A DNA stretch of 64,000 nucleotides from Pedobacter glucosidilyticus. Lineage in GTDB: Bacteria; Bacteroidota; Bacteroidia; Sphingobacteriales; Sphingobacteriaceae. Each line of letters begins with the position of its first letter. Position 1 is the first letter of the stretch. Location: assembly GCF_002483235.1 (NCBI RefSeq), contig NZ_DLHN01000021.1, positions 1 to 64,000 of the forward strand, read 5' to 3'. Both the position numbers and the translations under genes were made by a program. Positions 1-7,562 of this stretch are shown one piece after another. The notes under the pieces are model-generated. The model had not been told where the DNA came from and did not search any database. It was given only the letters and a program-made list of their open reading frames with translations.

Positions 1-1248
1 CAAACGCTCACAGATGTGACAGCCATGTTAGACTATACCGTCTTAGGAAATAGTATTTTTAGAGGAGAGTTAGCCAGTGATAATGTTTATTTCACACTGG
101 CAGATTTTAATGCCATCAGTGCAGAACGAGACCGCAATACTTTTATCTGGCAGAGTACGGCTTTGGATGGAGATGGTGGTGGCTGGGCTTCAAAATACAA
201 TAGTGTATTTGTAAGCAATGTAGCACTGGAAACGCTGGCTACCATTACACCAAAAACACCAGCAGAACAAGCAGAATGGAATCGTTTAAAAGGTACGGCA
301 CTCTTTTTAAGAGGCTACGCTTTTTTTGAACTTTTAAGTCATTATGCTGCTGTTTATGAAGCTGCTACTGCAGATGAAAAATTGGGCATACCCCTGAAAT
401 TACGTTCAGACATTAATGATAGGCAAGCAAGAGCAAGTTTAGAAGCATCTTATCAGCAGGTACAGACAGATTTAAAAGAAGCTTTAAAACGCTTACCTCT
501 AGAAAGTACAGTAGCCACACGCCCCAACAAGAAGAGTAGCTATGCTTTATTATCTAGGGTGTATATGGCGATGGCCTTATATCCGCAGGCAGGCTTATAT
601 GCAGACTCTTGTTTAAATCTCTATGCAGAATTACTAGATTTCAATACCATCAATGCAACAACAGCGGCACCTTTTAGCAGATTCAATAAAGAGGTGATTT
701 ATCATGGAACAGGAGTAGGCTCTGGTTTGGTTCCTGGCAGATACCGGGTAGATACACTTTTGTATGATAGCTACAGCAATCAGGATATCCGTAAAACAGC
801 TTTCTTCAGAAGAAATGGTCCTCAAAATTATACTTTTAAAGGAGGTTTTGATGGAGTAGTATCCAGTGTTTATTTTTCAGGCTTAACCACTGGAGAGCTG
901 TATCTCAACAAAGCCGAAAGTAAGGCAAGGGCAGGGCAGCTTAATGAAGCTATGCAAACCTTAAACCAGTTAAAAAAGCATCGTTATCAGCGCAACGGCT
1001 ATACGGATTTTGTAGCTAATACCGTAGAAGATGCTTTAAAAATCATTTTGGAAGAGCGAAGAAAAGAACTATTGTATAGAGGCATCAGGTGGACAGATTT
1101 AAAGCGTTTACAACGAGAGCCTGCTTATCAGAAAACATTACTGAGGATATTAGGAACCAATAGGTACGAGTTAAGGCCAGATGACAGTGCTTATGTATTT
1201 CAAATACCACAGCAGGTGATAGATCTTTCTGGTATTACGCAAAACTAA
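1..1248 (+). CDS. SusD/RagB family nutrient-binding outer-membrane lipoprotein (5' truncated)
   Basis: The reading frame is open from the first base of the window, so the true start and lipoprotein signal lie upstream; about 415 residues are visible and perhaps 50-70 are missing compared with typical SusD proteins of 470-550 residues. SusD proteins bind glycans at the cell surface and work with a SusC TonB-dependent transporter. Visible family features are the TPR-like helical repeats in the first half and the C-terminal block EERRKELLYRGIRWTDLKRL, a conserved signature of the RagB/SusD C-terminal domain. The partner susC would be expected upstream, outside the window. A strong hairpin terminator follows 4 bases after the stop. 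The substrate cannot be inferred from this fragment. Confidence 0.9.
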   Translation, partial: QTLTDVTAMLDYTVLGNSIFRGELASDNVYFTLADFNAISAERDRNTFIWQSTALDGDGGGWASKYNSVFVSNVALETLATITPKTPAEQAEWNRLKGTALFLRGYAFFELLSHYAAVYEAATADEKLGIPLKLRSDINDRQARASLEASYQQVQTDLKEALKRLPLESTVATRPNKKSSYALLSRVYMAMALYPQAGLYADSCLNLYAELLDFNTINATTAAPFSRFNKEVIYHGTGVGSGLVPGRYRVDTLLYDSYSNQDIRKTAFFRRNGPQNYTFKGGFDGVVSSVYFSGLTTGELYLNKAESKARAGQLNEAMQTLNQLKKHRYQRNGYTDFVANTVEDALKIILEERRKELLYRGIRWTDLKRLQREPAYQKTLLRILGTNRYELRPDDSAYVFQIPQQVIDLSGITQN

Positions 1249-1251
1249 GAA

Positions 1252-1285
1252 AACCCAAACAGCATGGGGATATGCTGTTTGGGTT
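1252..1285. terminator. Bidirectional hairpin terminator
   Basis: A perfect 14-bp inverted repeat (AACCCAAACAGCAT at 1252-1265, ATGCTGTTTGGGTT at 1272-1285) with a 6-base loop sits between the convergent susD-like gene and the small minus-strand gene ending at 1299. It would serve both strands; the flanking A and T tracts are short. Confidence 0.8.
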
Positions 1286-1298
1286 AATGCTTGTTAAC

Positions 1299-1631
1299 TT
1301 AGTTGCGTAAGCTAACATCAGGCTGGCTAACAGAAGGGTTTTCCAGAGCAGCCTCAATTTGTTCAATCAACATACTGTTGATATTTGGCTGACCAGGCGT
1401 TGCACCTTCTTCGGCTCTTATGGCACAAACTTCGCTGCTTCCTTCACAACCGGGGGCAGTACTACCTACAAGCTGGTAGCTACTGGCTAAAGTAGGGTCG
1501 CCAGAGCCATCATACTCAAACCAAAACTGGTTTGTTGCTAGGCTACTGCTGTTAGCTTTAAAAGCAGAGAATAAAACAGCACCTGAGATTGCTGCTACAG
1601 CAATCATAGGAATGATGAATTTTTTCTTCAT
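1299..1631 (-). CDS. Small exported protein, DUF6520-like
   Basis: 110 residues from the chosen ATG at 1631; an upstream in-frame ATG at 1664 would add 11 residues but place a basic stretch before the signal peptide. The N-terminus has a lysine-rich start and a hydrophobic segment of about 18 residues (IIPMIAVAAISGAVLFSAF), an uncleaved anchor or Sec signal. The mature part has two Cys in GCEGSSEVCAIRA, preceded by an aromatic stretch (FWFEYDGSGDP). This layout resembles the small Bacteroidota family DUF6520, whose function is unknown; the assignment is from memory of the pattern. It lies downstream of another small minus-strand gene (2094-2489), separated by about 460 bases of repeat-bearing DNA. 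Confidence 0.65.
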   Translation of the reverse strand: MKKKFIIPMIAVAAISGAVLFSAFKANSSSLATNQFWFEYDGSGDPTLASSYQLVGSTAPGCEGSSEVCAIRAEEGATPGQPNINSMLIEQIEAALENPSVSQPDVSLRN

Positions 1632-2093
1632 CTTTGATTTGGCTTTACTACACCTCGAAGCCATAGAGTTTTACATGATGATGCCTACTCTGTTACAGGG
1701 TTTTCGGCGTCCCCCTTTTTTCTTGAAAAGTTTAAACAACAGGTGCTTATTACTGTAAGCATCGGTTGTTTTGAAGGGGATGTACTTGCAGCTATCCCAC
1801 TGATTTAATTTGATTGAGTTTTCATGATAAATCCTTTAAGCAGTACCTGAACATAAGCTTTTATTCGACCTTGGCCTTTGTGGCAGTGCTGCTTAAGCCT
1901 AAGCAGTTCCGTTGGTAGCAAAGGGCGCAGTCGAGAGCTTTTGTTTACTTTTTGCGGAGAAAAAGTAAATGCCATTGCCCGGCATGAGGGCAGGCAAGAC
2001 TGTGCCTAAGGGATCATCATATTATTTTCATTCTTCAAAATCATAAATTAATGCCTACTCTGTTACAAGGTTTTCAGCGTTCCCTTTTTTCAA
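1632..2093. repeat. Intergenic region with a 41-bp direct repeat pair and a hairpin element
   Basis: The gap holds no credible gene. A roughly 41-bp sequence starting ATGCCTACTCTGTTACA occurs at 1681-1722 and again at 2051-2091 with three substitutions and a one-base length difference, both in the same orientation and both just downstream or upstream of the flanking small genes. Between them is a perfect 10-bp hairpin (1944-1969) described separately. The organisation suggests that the two small genes and their flanks arose by duplication, or that a repeat element inserted between them; the sequence alone does not decide. Confidence 0.7.
1944..1969. repeat. Hairpin repeat TTTACTTTTT-gcggag-AAAAAGTAAA
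   Basis: Perfect 10-bp inverted repeat with a 6-base loop. A diverged relative lies at 11961-12035, preceded by the same lead-in (GGCGCAG..GAGAG.TTTTG.TTACTTTTTGCGGA), so this is a dispersed intergenic repeat family rather than a local terminator. Confidence 0.75.
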
Positions 2094-2489
2094 CTAATTA
2101 AAATAGGTGATATTAAATGTTAAACATTCAAGATTACTGTAAGCCAACTCTGGCGTAAAATTGCTATTGCTACTTTCATTTAAGTTGAGCAGTTTGCCAC
2201 GGTCTTTGCCATCACTTCTTAAAGCCGGAGCTTCCATTTTATTTAAAGCAATGGGTAAACGATGCGCCATAAAATAGCTTCCTCTGGCAGCAGCCTGACT
2301 AACAAAGCGTTCATCCAGACTGTTGAGGTAAGCGAGTTGTGCTTCATCTAAGTAGAAGTTTTGAGCAACCCAAAGTTTAAAATTCTGATGAAAGGCATTA
2401 GCCTCTGCGTTTAAATCCTGGTCGCTCTTGGCATAAAGAGTAGCCAGTTTTTGCTGTACACCAGCGGGGGTAAAAGGAACTTTTTCCAT
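2094..2489 (-). CDS. Hypothetical protein, 131 aa
   Basis: I do not recognise a named family. The protein starts at an ATG (2489) and has no signal peptide or membrane segment. It is mildly acidic and helix-forming in its first 85 residues, with a repeated LYAKSDQDL..EANAF / LAYLNSLDE pattern, and has a Ser/Asn-rich C-terminal tail ending FNITYFN. It precedes the DUF6520-like gene on the same strand, across a repeat-bearing gap. The coherent composition and the absence of a competing frame support it as real. It may belong to a lineage-specific Sphingobacteriaceae family; its role is unknown. Confidence 0.6.
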   Translation of the reverse strand: MEKVPFTPAGVQQKLATLYAKSDQDLNAEANAFHQNFKLWVAQNFYLDEAQLAYLNSLDERFVSQAAARGSYFMAHRLPIALNKMEAPALRSDGKDRGKLLNLNESSNSNFTPELAYSNLECLTFNITYFN

Positions 2490-2919
2490 AGTTGTTTTTT
2501 TTATTAAATGAATAGATAGGCCGGCCGGCTAAACAAAATTAGAGGCTAAAAGCTTAAAAAAGCTAATAGAAAACCCACAAAAGTGATGAATGGTAGAAAT
2601 TAGATGATGAAATGCAAAAATTTTTTTGGCTCTTGATATTTAGAGCTAATATATTTGAGTAAACCATAAAAAATATGAAGTTATAATCAGTATGATGTTG
2701 TTTCTTAGGTTTGTTTTATTAAGATTTATTTTATGTTTTCAGCTTTTAGAAGGAACAAGCAATCATAAAATACCCTATTCACCGAAATGAGTAAGCAATC
2801 TTCTCCTAGCTATCGGGAGTTAGGCATCAACATCTGATATTAAATAAGTGTAAACTATCCACTATTTAAGCATATTTTGACTTTATACTTTTGATTTTTT
2901 ACTTGAAAAACATGAACAA
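2490..2919. other. Intergenic region, AT-rich
   Basis: 430 bases without a credible gene. It holds the upstream region of the minus-strand gene starting at 2489, a GC palindrome around 2518-2530 (GGCCGGCCGGC) in otherwise AT-rich DNA, and an inverted stretch CTCC..CTATCGGGAG near 2803-2820 that resembles repeat fragments elsewhere in the window (AGCTATCCCG near 3770). The promoter of the LytTR gene must lie in the final 100 bases, but no perfect TAnnTTTG was found. Confidence 0.5.
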
Positions 2920-3753
2920 ATGAAATCATTCATTACCTTATGGAATAAGAAAGACGGAAAATACTTTTCTTTTGGTGTACGCTTAATAGTAGCCTTATTA
3001 GTGTCTCACTATCTAGTAGTTGTACCTCAAACGAAATCTTTTTGGCAAATCATGCAGCAAACCAATTACTATTGGGCAATGCTATTTAGTACTTTGATAG
3101 CAGTTGCACTTTTGCAATGTGTGCATAGTACCACTCGATATTTAGATAGTCGTATCAACTGGGAAGACAATTTATGGAAAAGAGGTAGCTATCAATTGAT
3201 ATTTGGAGTGTTACTGGTATTGTTACTAGATTACCTATTTATCAGATTTTACTTCTGGTATTTTGATAATGATTTTGAGGCTAGTGGCTATATGCAGGTG
3301 GAGTTTCAAATCATCACCATTCAGGTCTTACTATTAAATTTGATATATGTATTCAGGTATTATTATTTAGCCTACCACATAAAGAAGGCACAAAGTAGTG
3401 AAGAAATAAATGTGAGGGTAAGTTTAGGAGATTGTGTATTTTACATCAAAGCCATAGAAATACTAGCCATTATTAAAAATGGAAACGTAGGCACTATCTA
3501 TACTACGAACAAAAAACTATATAACACCACAGAATCTTTAGAGCAACACGTAAAGAAATTACCTGCTCAAGACTTTATGCAGGTAAACCGTTCAGAAATC
3601 TATGCGAGATGGGCCTTAAAAGGCTACTATCGTAAGTCAGATTATAGCTACCATTTACAAATAAAATTTATGCCCTATGAACCTTTAAAATGCAAGGTAA
3701 GTCGTAACAGATTAAGCGGTTTCCTAAATTGGTTTCATCAGGTAGAGAAATAA
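2920..3753 (+). CDS. LytTR-domain transcriptional regulator with membrane-spanning N-terminus
   Basis: 277 residues. Residues about 20-150 form four hydrophobic segments (LIVALLVSHYLVVV, YWAMLFSTLIAVALL, LIFGVLLVLLLDYLF, IITIQVLLLNLIYVF), and residues about 165-277 form a LytTR DNA-binding domain: a charged strand, a GNVGTIYTTNKKLYNTTESLEQH stretch read here in two parts, then FMQVNRSEIYAR and the final basic helix-like tail. LytTR proteins bind direct repeats upstream of targets. Membrane-anchored LytTR proteins without a receiver domain are common in Bacteroidota. No histidine kinase or obvious partner flanks it, so signal and targets are unknown. Confidence 0.85.
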   Translation: MKSFITLWNKKDGKYFSFGVRLIVALLVSHYLVVVPQTKSFWQIMQQTNYYWAMLFSTLIAVALLQCVHSTTRYLDSRINWEDNLWKRGSYQLIFGVLLVLLLDYLFIRFYFWYFDNDFEASGYMQVEFQIITIQVLLLNLIYVFRYYYLAYHIKKAQSSEEINVRVSLGDCVFYIKAIEILAIIKNGNVGTIYTTNKKLYNTTESLEQHVKKLPAQDFMQVNRSEIYARWALKGYYRKSDYSYHLQIKFMPYEPLKCKVSRNRLSGFLNWFHQVEK

Positions 3754-3893
3754 ATTGCCAGCTATAAAGCTATCCCGATTGCTTTGTCCATCGTAAGTTT
3801 GTAGAGAAATGTTTGGATAAGCGTAAACAGAATATAATTTTGTTCAGTTTAAAAAGATCCAGCAGAGAGAAGGAATAAGACTTTAGTTTCATA

Positions 3894-3938
3894 GCGAACA
3901 CACTTTTTTGTTCATCGCAAACACATTTTTTTGTTCAT
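3894..3938. repeat. 23-bp tandem duplication
   Basis: Two units, GCGAACACACTTTTTTGTTCAT at 3894-3915 and GCAAACACATTTTTTTGTTCAT at 3917-3938, differ at two positions. The unit itself contains GAACA..TGTTC, so each copy can fold. Confidence 0.75.
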
Positions 3939-3994
3939 AGCGATGAGGAACGAAGAAGCTATCTCTTCATAAAGGCTATCCTATAAGTATTATG

Positions 3995-4375
3995 AGAGAA
4001 GCCACGTTCCTCGCTTGACAAACTGGGCGAACAAAGCGAAGCTATCCCTTCATACAAGGCTCTCCCTTCATATAGGCTATAAAGAGAAGCCACGTACCTC
4101 GCTTGACAAACTAGGCGAGCAAAGCTATCTCTTTATACAAGGCTCTCCCTTCATACAGGTAACAACAGAGATTGCTTCATCCTTTGCTTGACAAACTAGA
4201 GCGTTTAAACAAAGAAAAGTCTACAACTTAAAAGTAACCACCCAGCTCAGTGCTCTCTGCGCCCTCCGTGGTTAAAACGTAACGAACACAGTAAAGCTAT
4301 CTCTTCATACAGTGCTATCCCCTCATGCAGGCTATAAAGAGACTGCCACGTACCTCGCAGTGACAAACTAGAGCG
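3995..4375. repeat. Imperfect ~89-bp repeats
   Basis: Copies begin with GAGAAGCCACGT(T/A)CCTCGC near 3995 and 4084 (period about 89), with a shorter copy near 4166 and a further copy ending near 4375. Each runs on to TTGACAAACT..GCG..CAAAGC..AGCTATC..CTTCATAC. The copies differ by scattered substitutions and small gaps. Confidence 0.7.
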
Positions 4376-4481
4376 GTTAAAACATTAAAAAAATATTTGC
4401 GGTTAAACCGATACAATTGAAGAGATTAAAAACAAATCACCATAACTACCCAGCTCATTGCGCTTTGCGTCCATGTTGTTA

Positions 4482-4591
4482 AAAAAGCGATACCATCGCC
4501 AAACCATGTTAAGTACTCGTTACAAACGAGCACAAGAAAAAGCGATACCATCGCCACACCATGTTAAGCACTCGTTGCAAACGAGCGCAAG
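4482..4591. repeat. 55-bp tandem duplication with two hairpins per unit
   Basis: Unit 1 is 4482-4536 and unit 2 is 4537-4591, exactly 55 bases each with four substitutions. Each unit holds GCGAT-ACC-ATCGC and CTCGTT-(A/G)CA-AACGAG, two short perfect hairpins. The substitutions fall outside the stems. Confidence 0.85.
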
Positions 4592-4722
4592 AAAAAACAA
4601 CCTCCAAGTAAAACAACAAATCAAATCACAGACCCAATTGTCGTATAAACTACCCAGTAGTTAGGTCTTTTTGCTTGCTACTCAGTACTTTTTACCTCCA
4701 ACTTTCTACACTCCACAGCATA

Positions 4723-6252
4723 CTAATGTTTGAAATGGCGTACACCAGTAGTAACCATCGCAATACCTTTTTCGTTAGCTTTATCAATAGAGTCTTGGTC
4801 CTTGATAGAACCACCAGGTTGTAAAACAGCACTTATACCAGCTTCGGCAGCTAGCTCAACACAATCCGGGAAGGGGAAAAAAGCATCAGAAGCCATAACA
4901 GCACCTTGTAAAGAAAAACCAAAGCTTTCTGCCTTAATCACAGCTTGCTTTAAAGAGTCTACCCTGGAAGTTTGCCCCACACCACTGGCAATTAAAGTAT
5001 TGTTTTTAGCAAAAACAATCGTGTTAGATTTGGTATGTTTCACCACTTTATTAGCAAAGAAAAGATCTTTCAACTCTTGCTCAGTAGGTTTTTGCCTTGT
5101 TACAGCCGTCATCAATTCAGGACCTTCTACCGTATTGTCTTTATCTTGCTCTATCACCCCATTCAATAAGGTTTTAAAGAGTTTTCCCGGTAAAGCAACA
5201 TCCTTTCTACGTAAGATGATCCTGTTTTTCTTACTGGTCAAAACCTGTTCTGCTGCAGCAGAATAAGCTGGTGCTATTAAAACCTCGAAGAATAATTTAT
5301 TGATTTCTAAAGCGGTAGCCTCATCAACCTCGCCATTGCAAATCAACACCCCGCCAAAAGCAGAAACTGGGTCGCAGGCTAAAGCATCTTGCCATGCATC
5401 TAATAAATTTGGCCTGCTGGCCACACCGCAAGCATTGGTATGTTTTAAGATGGCAAAAGTAGGCTCCGTAAACTCATCAATTAAAGCCACCGCAGCATCA
5501 ACATCTACCAGGTTATTATAAGAAAGTTCTTTACCATTCAATTTATCAAACATAGCGTCTAAATCCCCATAGAAATAACCTTTTTGGTGAGGGTTTTCGC
5601 CATAACGTAAAACCGTTGCCTTTTGCTCACTTTGTTTAAATACAGTTAACGCATCATCACCCTGGTTAAACCAGTTGAAAATAGCACTATCATAATGAGA
5701 AGAAACATGAAAAGCATTTCTTGCAAAAGCCTTACGTTGCTCCAAGCTGGTTTCGCCATTTTGTGTTTCTAAGATATTATTTAAGGTAGTATAATCATCT
5801 TTAGATGCGATAATGACAACATCCTGATGGTTTTTTGCAGCAGCTCTGATTAAGGAAATACCACCGATGTCTATTTTCTCAATAATATCTTGCTCTGGAG
5901 CACCAGATTTCACTGTTTCCTCGAAAGGATATAAATCAACAATTACCAAATCTATCTCTGGGATTTCGTACTGAGCAATCTGCTCCTGGTCGCCGCTATG
6001 CGCTCTTCTAGTTAAAATACCTCCAAATACTTTTGGATGCAAAGTTTTTACTCTACCACCCAAGATAGAAGGATACGAAGTAAGGTCTTCAACTGGGATA
6101 ACATCCACACCTAAGTTCTTGATAAAGGTTTCGGTACCTCCGGTTGAGTAAATATTTACTCCTAATTTTTGCAATTGTAAAATTACCGGTTCTAAATTGT
6201 CTTTATAAAAAACTGAAATTAAGGCGTTTTTGATTTTTACTGGGTGGTTCAT
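4723..6252 (-). CDS. purH: Bifunctional AICAR formyltransferase / IMP cyclohydrolase
   Basis: Catalyses the last two steps of de novo purine synthesis: AICAR to FAICAR using 10-formyl-tetrahydrofolate, then ring closure to IMP. The ATG at 6252 (MNHPVKIKNALISVF) gives 509 residues, the normal length; a longer frame to 6291 adds 13 poorly fitting residues. The N-terminal MGS-like cyclohydrolase domain (about 1-150) has STGGTETFI and SILGGRVKTLHPKV; the C-terminal formyltransferase domain has the catalytic KHTNACGVA motif near residue 270 and a late DAFFPFPDCVE motif. It is not in a pur operon; purF is 55 kb away. No terminator hairpin was found after the stop. Confidence 0.97.
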   Translation of the reverse strand: MNHPVKIKNALISVFYKDNLEPVILQLQKLGVNIYSTGGTETFIKNLGVDVIPVEDLTSYPSILGGRVKTLHPKVFGGILTRRAHSGDQEQIAQYEIPEIDLVIVDLYPFEETVKSGAPEQDIIEKIDIGGISLIRAAAKNHQDVVIIASKDDYTTLNNILETQNGETSLEQRKAFARNAFHVSSHYDSAIFNWFNQGDDALTVFKQSEQKATVLRYGENPHQKGYFYGDLDAMFDKLNGKELSYNNLVDVDAAVALIDEFTEPTFAILKHTNACGVASRPNLLDAWQDALACDPVSAFGGVLICNGEVDEATALEINKLFFEVLIAPAYSAAAEQVLTSKKNRIILRRKDVALPGKLFKTLLNGVIEQDKDNTVEGPELMTAVTRQKPTEQELKDLFFANKVVKHTKSNTIVFAKNNTLIASGVGQTSRVDSLKQAVIKAESFGFSLQGAVMASDAFFPFPDCVELAAEAGISAVLQPGGSIKDQDSIDKANEKGIAMVTTGVRHFKH

Positions 6253-6343
6253 GAATTTAAATTTTTGAAGGCGCAAAGATAGAAAAATCAATAAGCTTTA
6301 AGAAGTAAAATTCAATATTGATGAACGATGAAATAAAGCTTTT

Positions 6344-6712
6344 TTATTTACCCATTTCTGCTCTGCGCATAGGCATCACATCAATGATTTTATAAAGCAT
6401 ATTCAGGCTGGTTATTTGGTGAGAACGGTATTTCTCTCCGCCATCTTTACCCACAAGGATGATGGTGAAGGTATTGGGTTTTGTAATGAGCTTGAGTTTA
6501 TCCTTGGGTAAGCCTTCATCAAAAAAATAAGTACTCAATTTAATAGCTCTTTCTGCTAAACCCTTTTCATCTGCTTTTAACAATGCCAATTGACGAACAA
6601 AAGTCTCGTCTTCTTTACCAGGCGATAATAGGATAACCTCTCTATAATCTTTAAATTGAGGAGGATGATAAGCGAGGCTAAAAGCAAGAATAAGCAAGCT
6701 TAAGGTTTGCAT
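6344..6712 (-). CDS. DUF4174 domain-containing exported protein
   Basis: 122 residues with a short N-terminal signal (MQTLSLLILAFSLAY). The rest matches the DUF4174 pattern: FKDYREVILLSPG near the start, a GKDGGEKYRS turn, and the C-terminal block YKIIDVMPMRRAEM that is characteristic of the family. The fold is thioredoxin-like but the protein lacks the CxxC redox motif, and the biochemical role is unknown. It sits 91 bases upstream of purH on the same strand and may be transcribed with it or alone. Confidence 0.8.
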   Translation of the reverse strand: MQTLSLLILAFSLAYHPPQFKDYREVILLSPGKEDETFVRQLALLKADEKGLAERAIKLSTYFFDEGLPKDKLKLITKPNTFTIILVGKDGGEKYRSHQITSLNMLYKIIDVMPMRRAEMGK

Positions 6713-6845
6713 CTTTTTGTTTATGAGTGTATTAAATACGAAACGTTCACGATGAGAAATTGTTTCAATTTCAGCAGTAAATCAAACAATCTTAAAAATT
6801 ACATTACTATTTCATTAGTTCACTAGGTGTATGCCTTTTATTAAT

Positions 6846-6853
6846 TATTTTTG
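6846..6853 (+). promoter_or_regulatory. Bacteroidota -7 element (TATTTTTG) of the dedA-like gene
   Basis: Exact match to TAnnTTTG, 23 bases before the GTG start at 6877; transcription would begin near 6860. No convincing -33 TTTG was found at the right distance, so only half of the promoter is supported. Confidence 0.5.
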
Positions 6854-6876
6854 CCGCTCAATTTAGAAAGAGAGCT

Positions 6877-7530
6877 GTGGAATTTATCTTATACGTATTT
6901 GACTTTATCATTCATATAGACAAGCATTTAAATGAAATTATTGTTAATTATCAGTTCTGGACTTACCTCATTTTATTCATCATCATTTTTGCCGAAACAG
7001 GTTTTGTAGTAACGCCTTTTTTACCGGGCGACCCCTTATTGTTTGCTGCCGGAGCCTTAATAGCTGGTGGTGGAACAGGCTTAAATATTTACCTGCTGGC
7101 ATTATTACTCTTTATTGCTGCTATTGCCGGAAATCAGGTCAATTATTTATTAGGAAATTATTTTGGTCCTAAAGTATTTAAACCAGAAAATAGAATTTTA
7201 AAATATAGCTATTACGAGAAAACGCAGACGTTTTTTCTCAAACATGGTGGCAAATCTGTAGTGTTTAGCAGATTCTTTCCCGTATTAAGAACATTTGTAC
7301 CTTTTGTAGCAGGCGTTATTAAAATGCCTATAAGCAAATTCTCTTATTACAATATTACCGGCGGTTTCATTTGGATTGTGAGTTTCCTGTTTCTGGGTTA
7401 TCTGTTTGGTAATTTAGATTTTGTAAAAAATAATTTTAGCTGGGTAATCTTAATCATCAGTTTATTTACCACCTTGCCGCCAATTATTGGCGCTATTTAC
7501 GCTAAAAAATCTGAAGCCAAGACTTCCTAA
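6877..7530 (+). CDS. DedA family membrane protein
   Basis: 217 residues starting with GTG, preceded by AGAAAGAGAG, a purine-rich ribosome site. DedA (SNARE-associated) proteins are inner-membrane flippases or transporters linked to lipid-carrier recycling and envelope homeostasis. The family motif FAETGFVVTPFLPGDPLLF (about 37-57) with a conserved acidic residue and GDP turn is present, as is the second half motif VFSRFFPVLRTFVPFVAG with essential arginines, followed by GGFIW. Four to five hydrophobic segments cover the chain. It precedes an antiporter gene by 32 bases, so the two probably form one transcript. Confidence 0.92.
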   Translation: MEFILYVFDFIIHIDKHLNEIIVNYQFWTYLILFIIIFAETGFVVTPFLPGDPLLFAAGALIAGGGTGLNIYLLALLLFIAAIAGNQVNYLLGNYFGPKVFKPENRILKYSYYEKTQTFFLKHGGKSVVFSRFFPVLRTFVPFVAGVIKMPISKFSYYNITGGFIWIVSFLFLGYLFGNLDFVKNNFSWVILIISLFTTLPPIIGAIYAKKSEAKTS

Positions 7531-7562
7531 TTAGGCTGGTATTAATTTTGACATGATCAGGT

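Larger units (their letters stand above)
3754..4722. repeat. 969-bp intergenic region built of degenerate short repeats
   Basis: No gene is credible here. The region contains a 23-bp tandem pair (3894-3938), three to four copies of a roughly 89-bp unit (3995-4375), two copies of a CCCAGCTCA..TGCG..GTTAAAA phrase (about 4240-4276 and 4449-4482), and a 55-bp tandem duplication (4482-4591). These resemble intergenic repeat debris common in Sphingobacteriaceae. An open frame at 4458-4664 simply reads through the repeats. Confidence 0.8.

Noticed and set aside
3995..4591. Possible CRISPR array
   Set aside because: The repeats are imperfect, contiguous or irregularly spaced, with no constant repeat-unique spacer pattern and no cas genes.
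4458..4664. Plus-strand 68-codon open frame
   Set aside because: It reads through the 55-bp tandem repeat and shows no protein-like composition or start signal.
4730..5521. Plus-strand frames opposite purH
   Set aside because: Shadows of a fully conserved purH frame.
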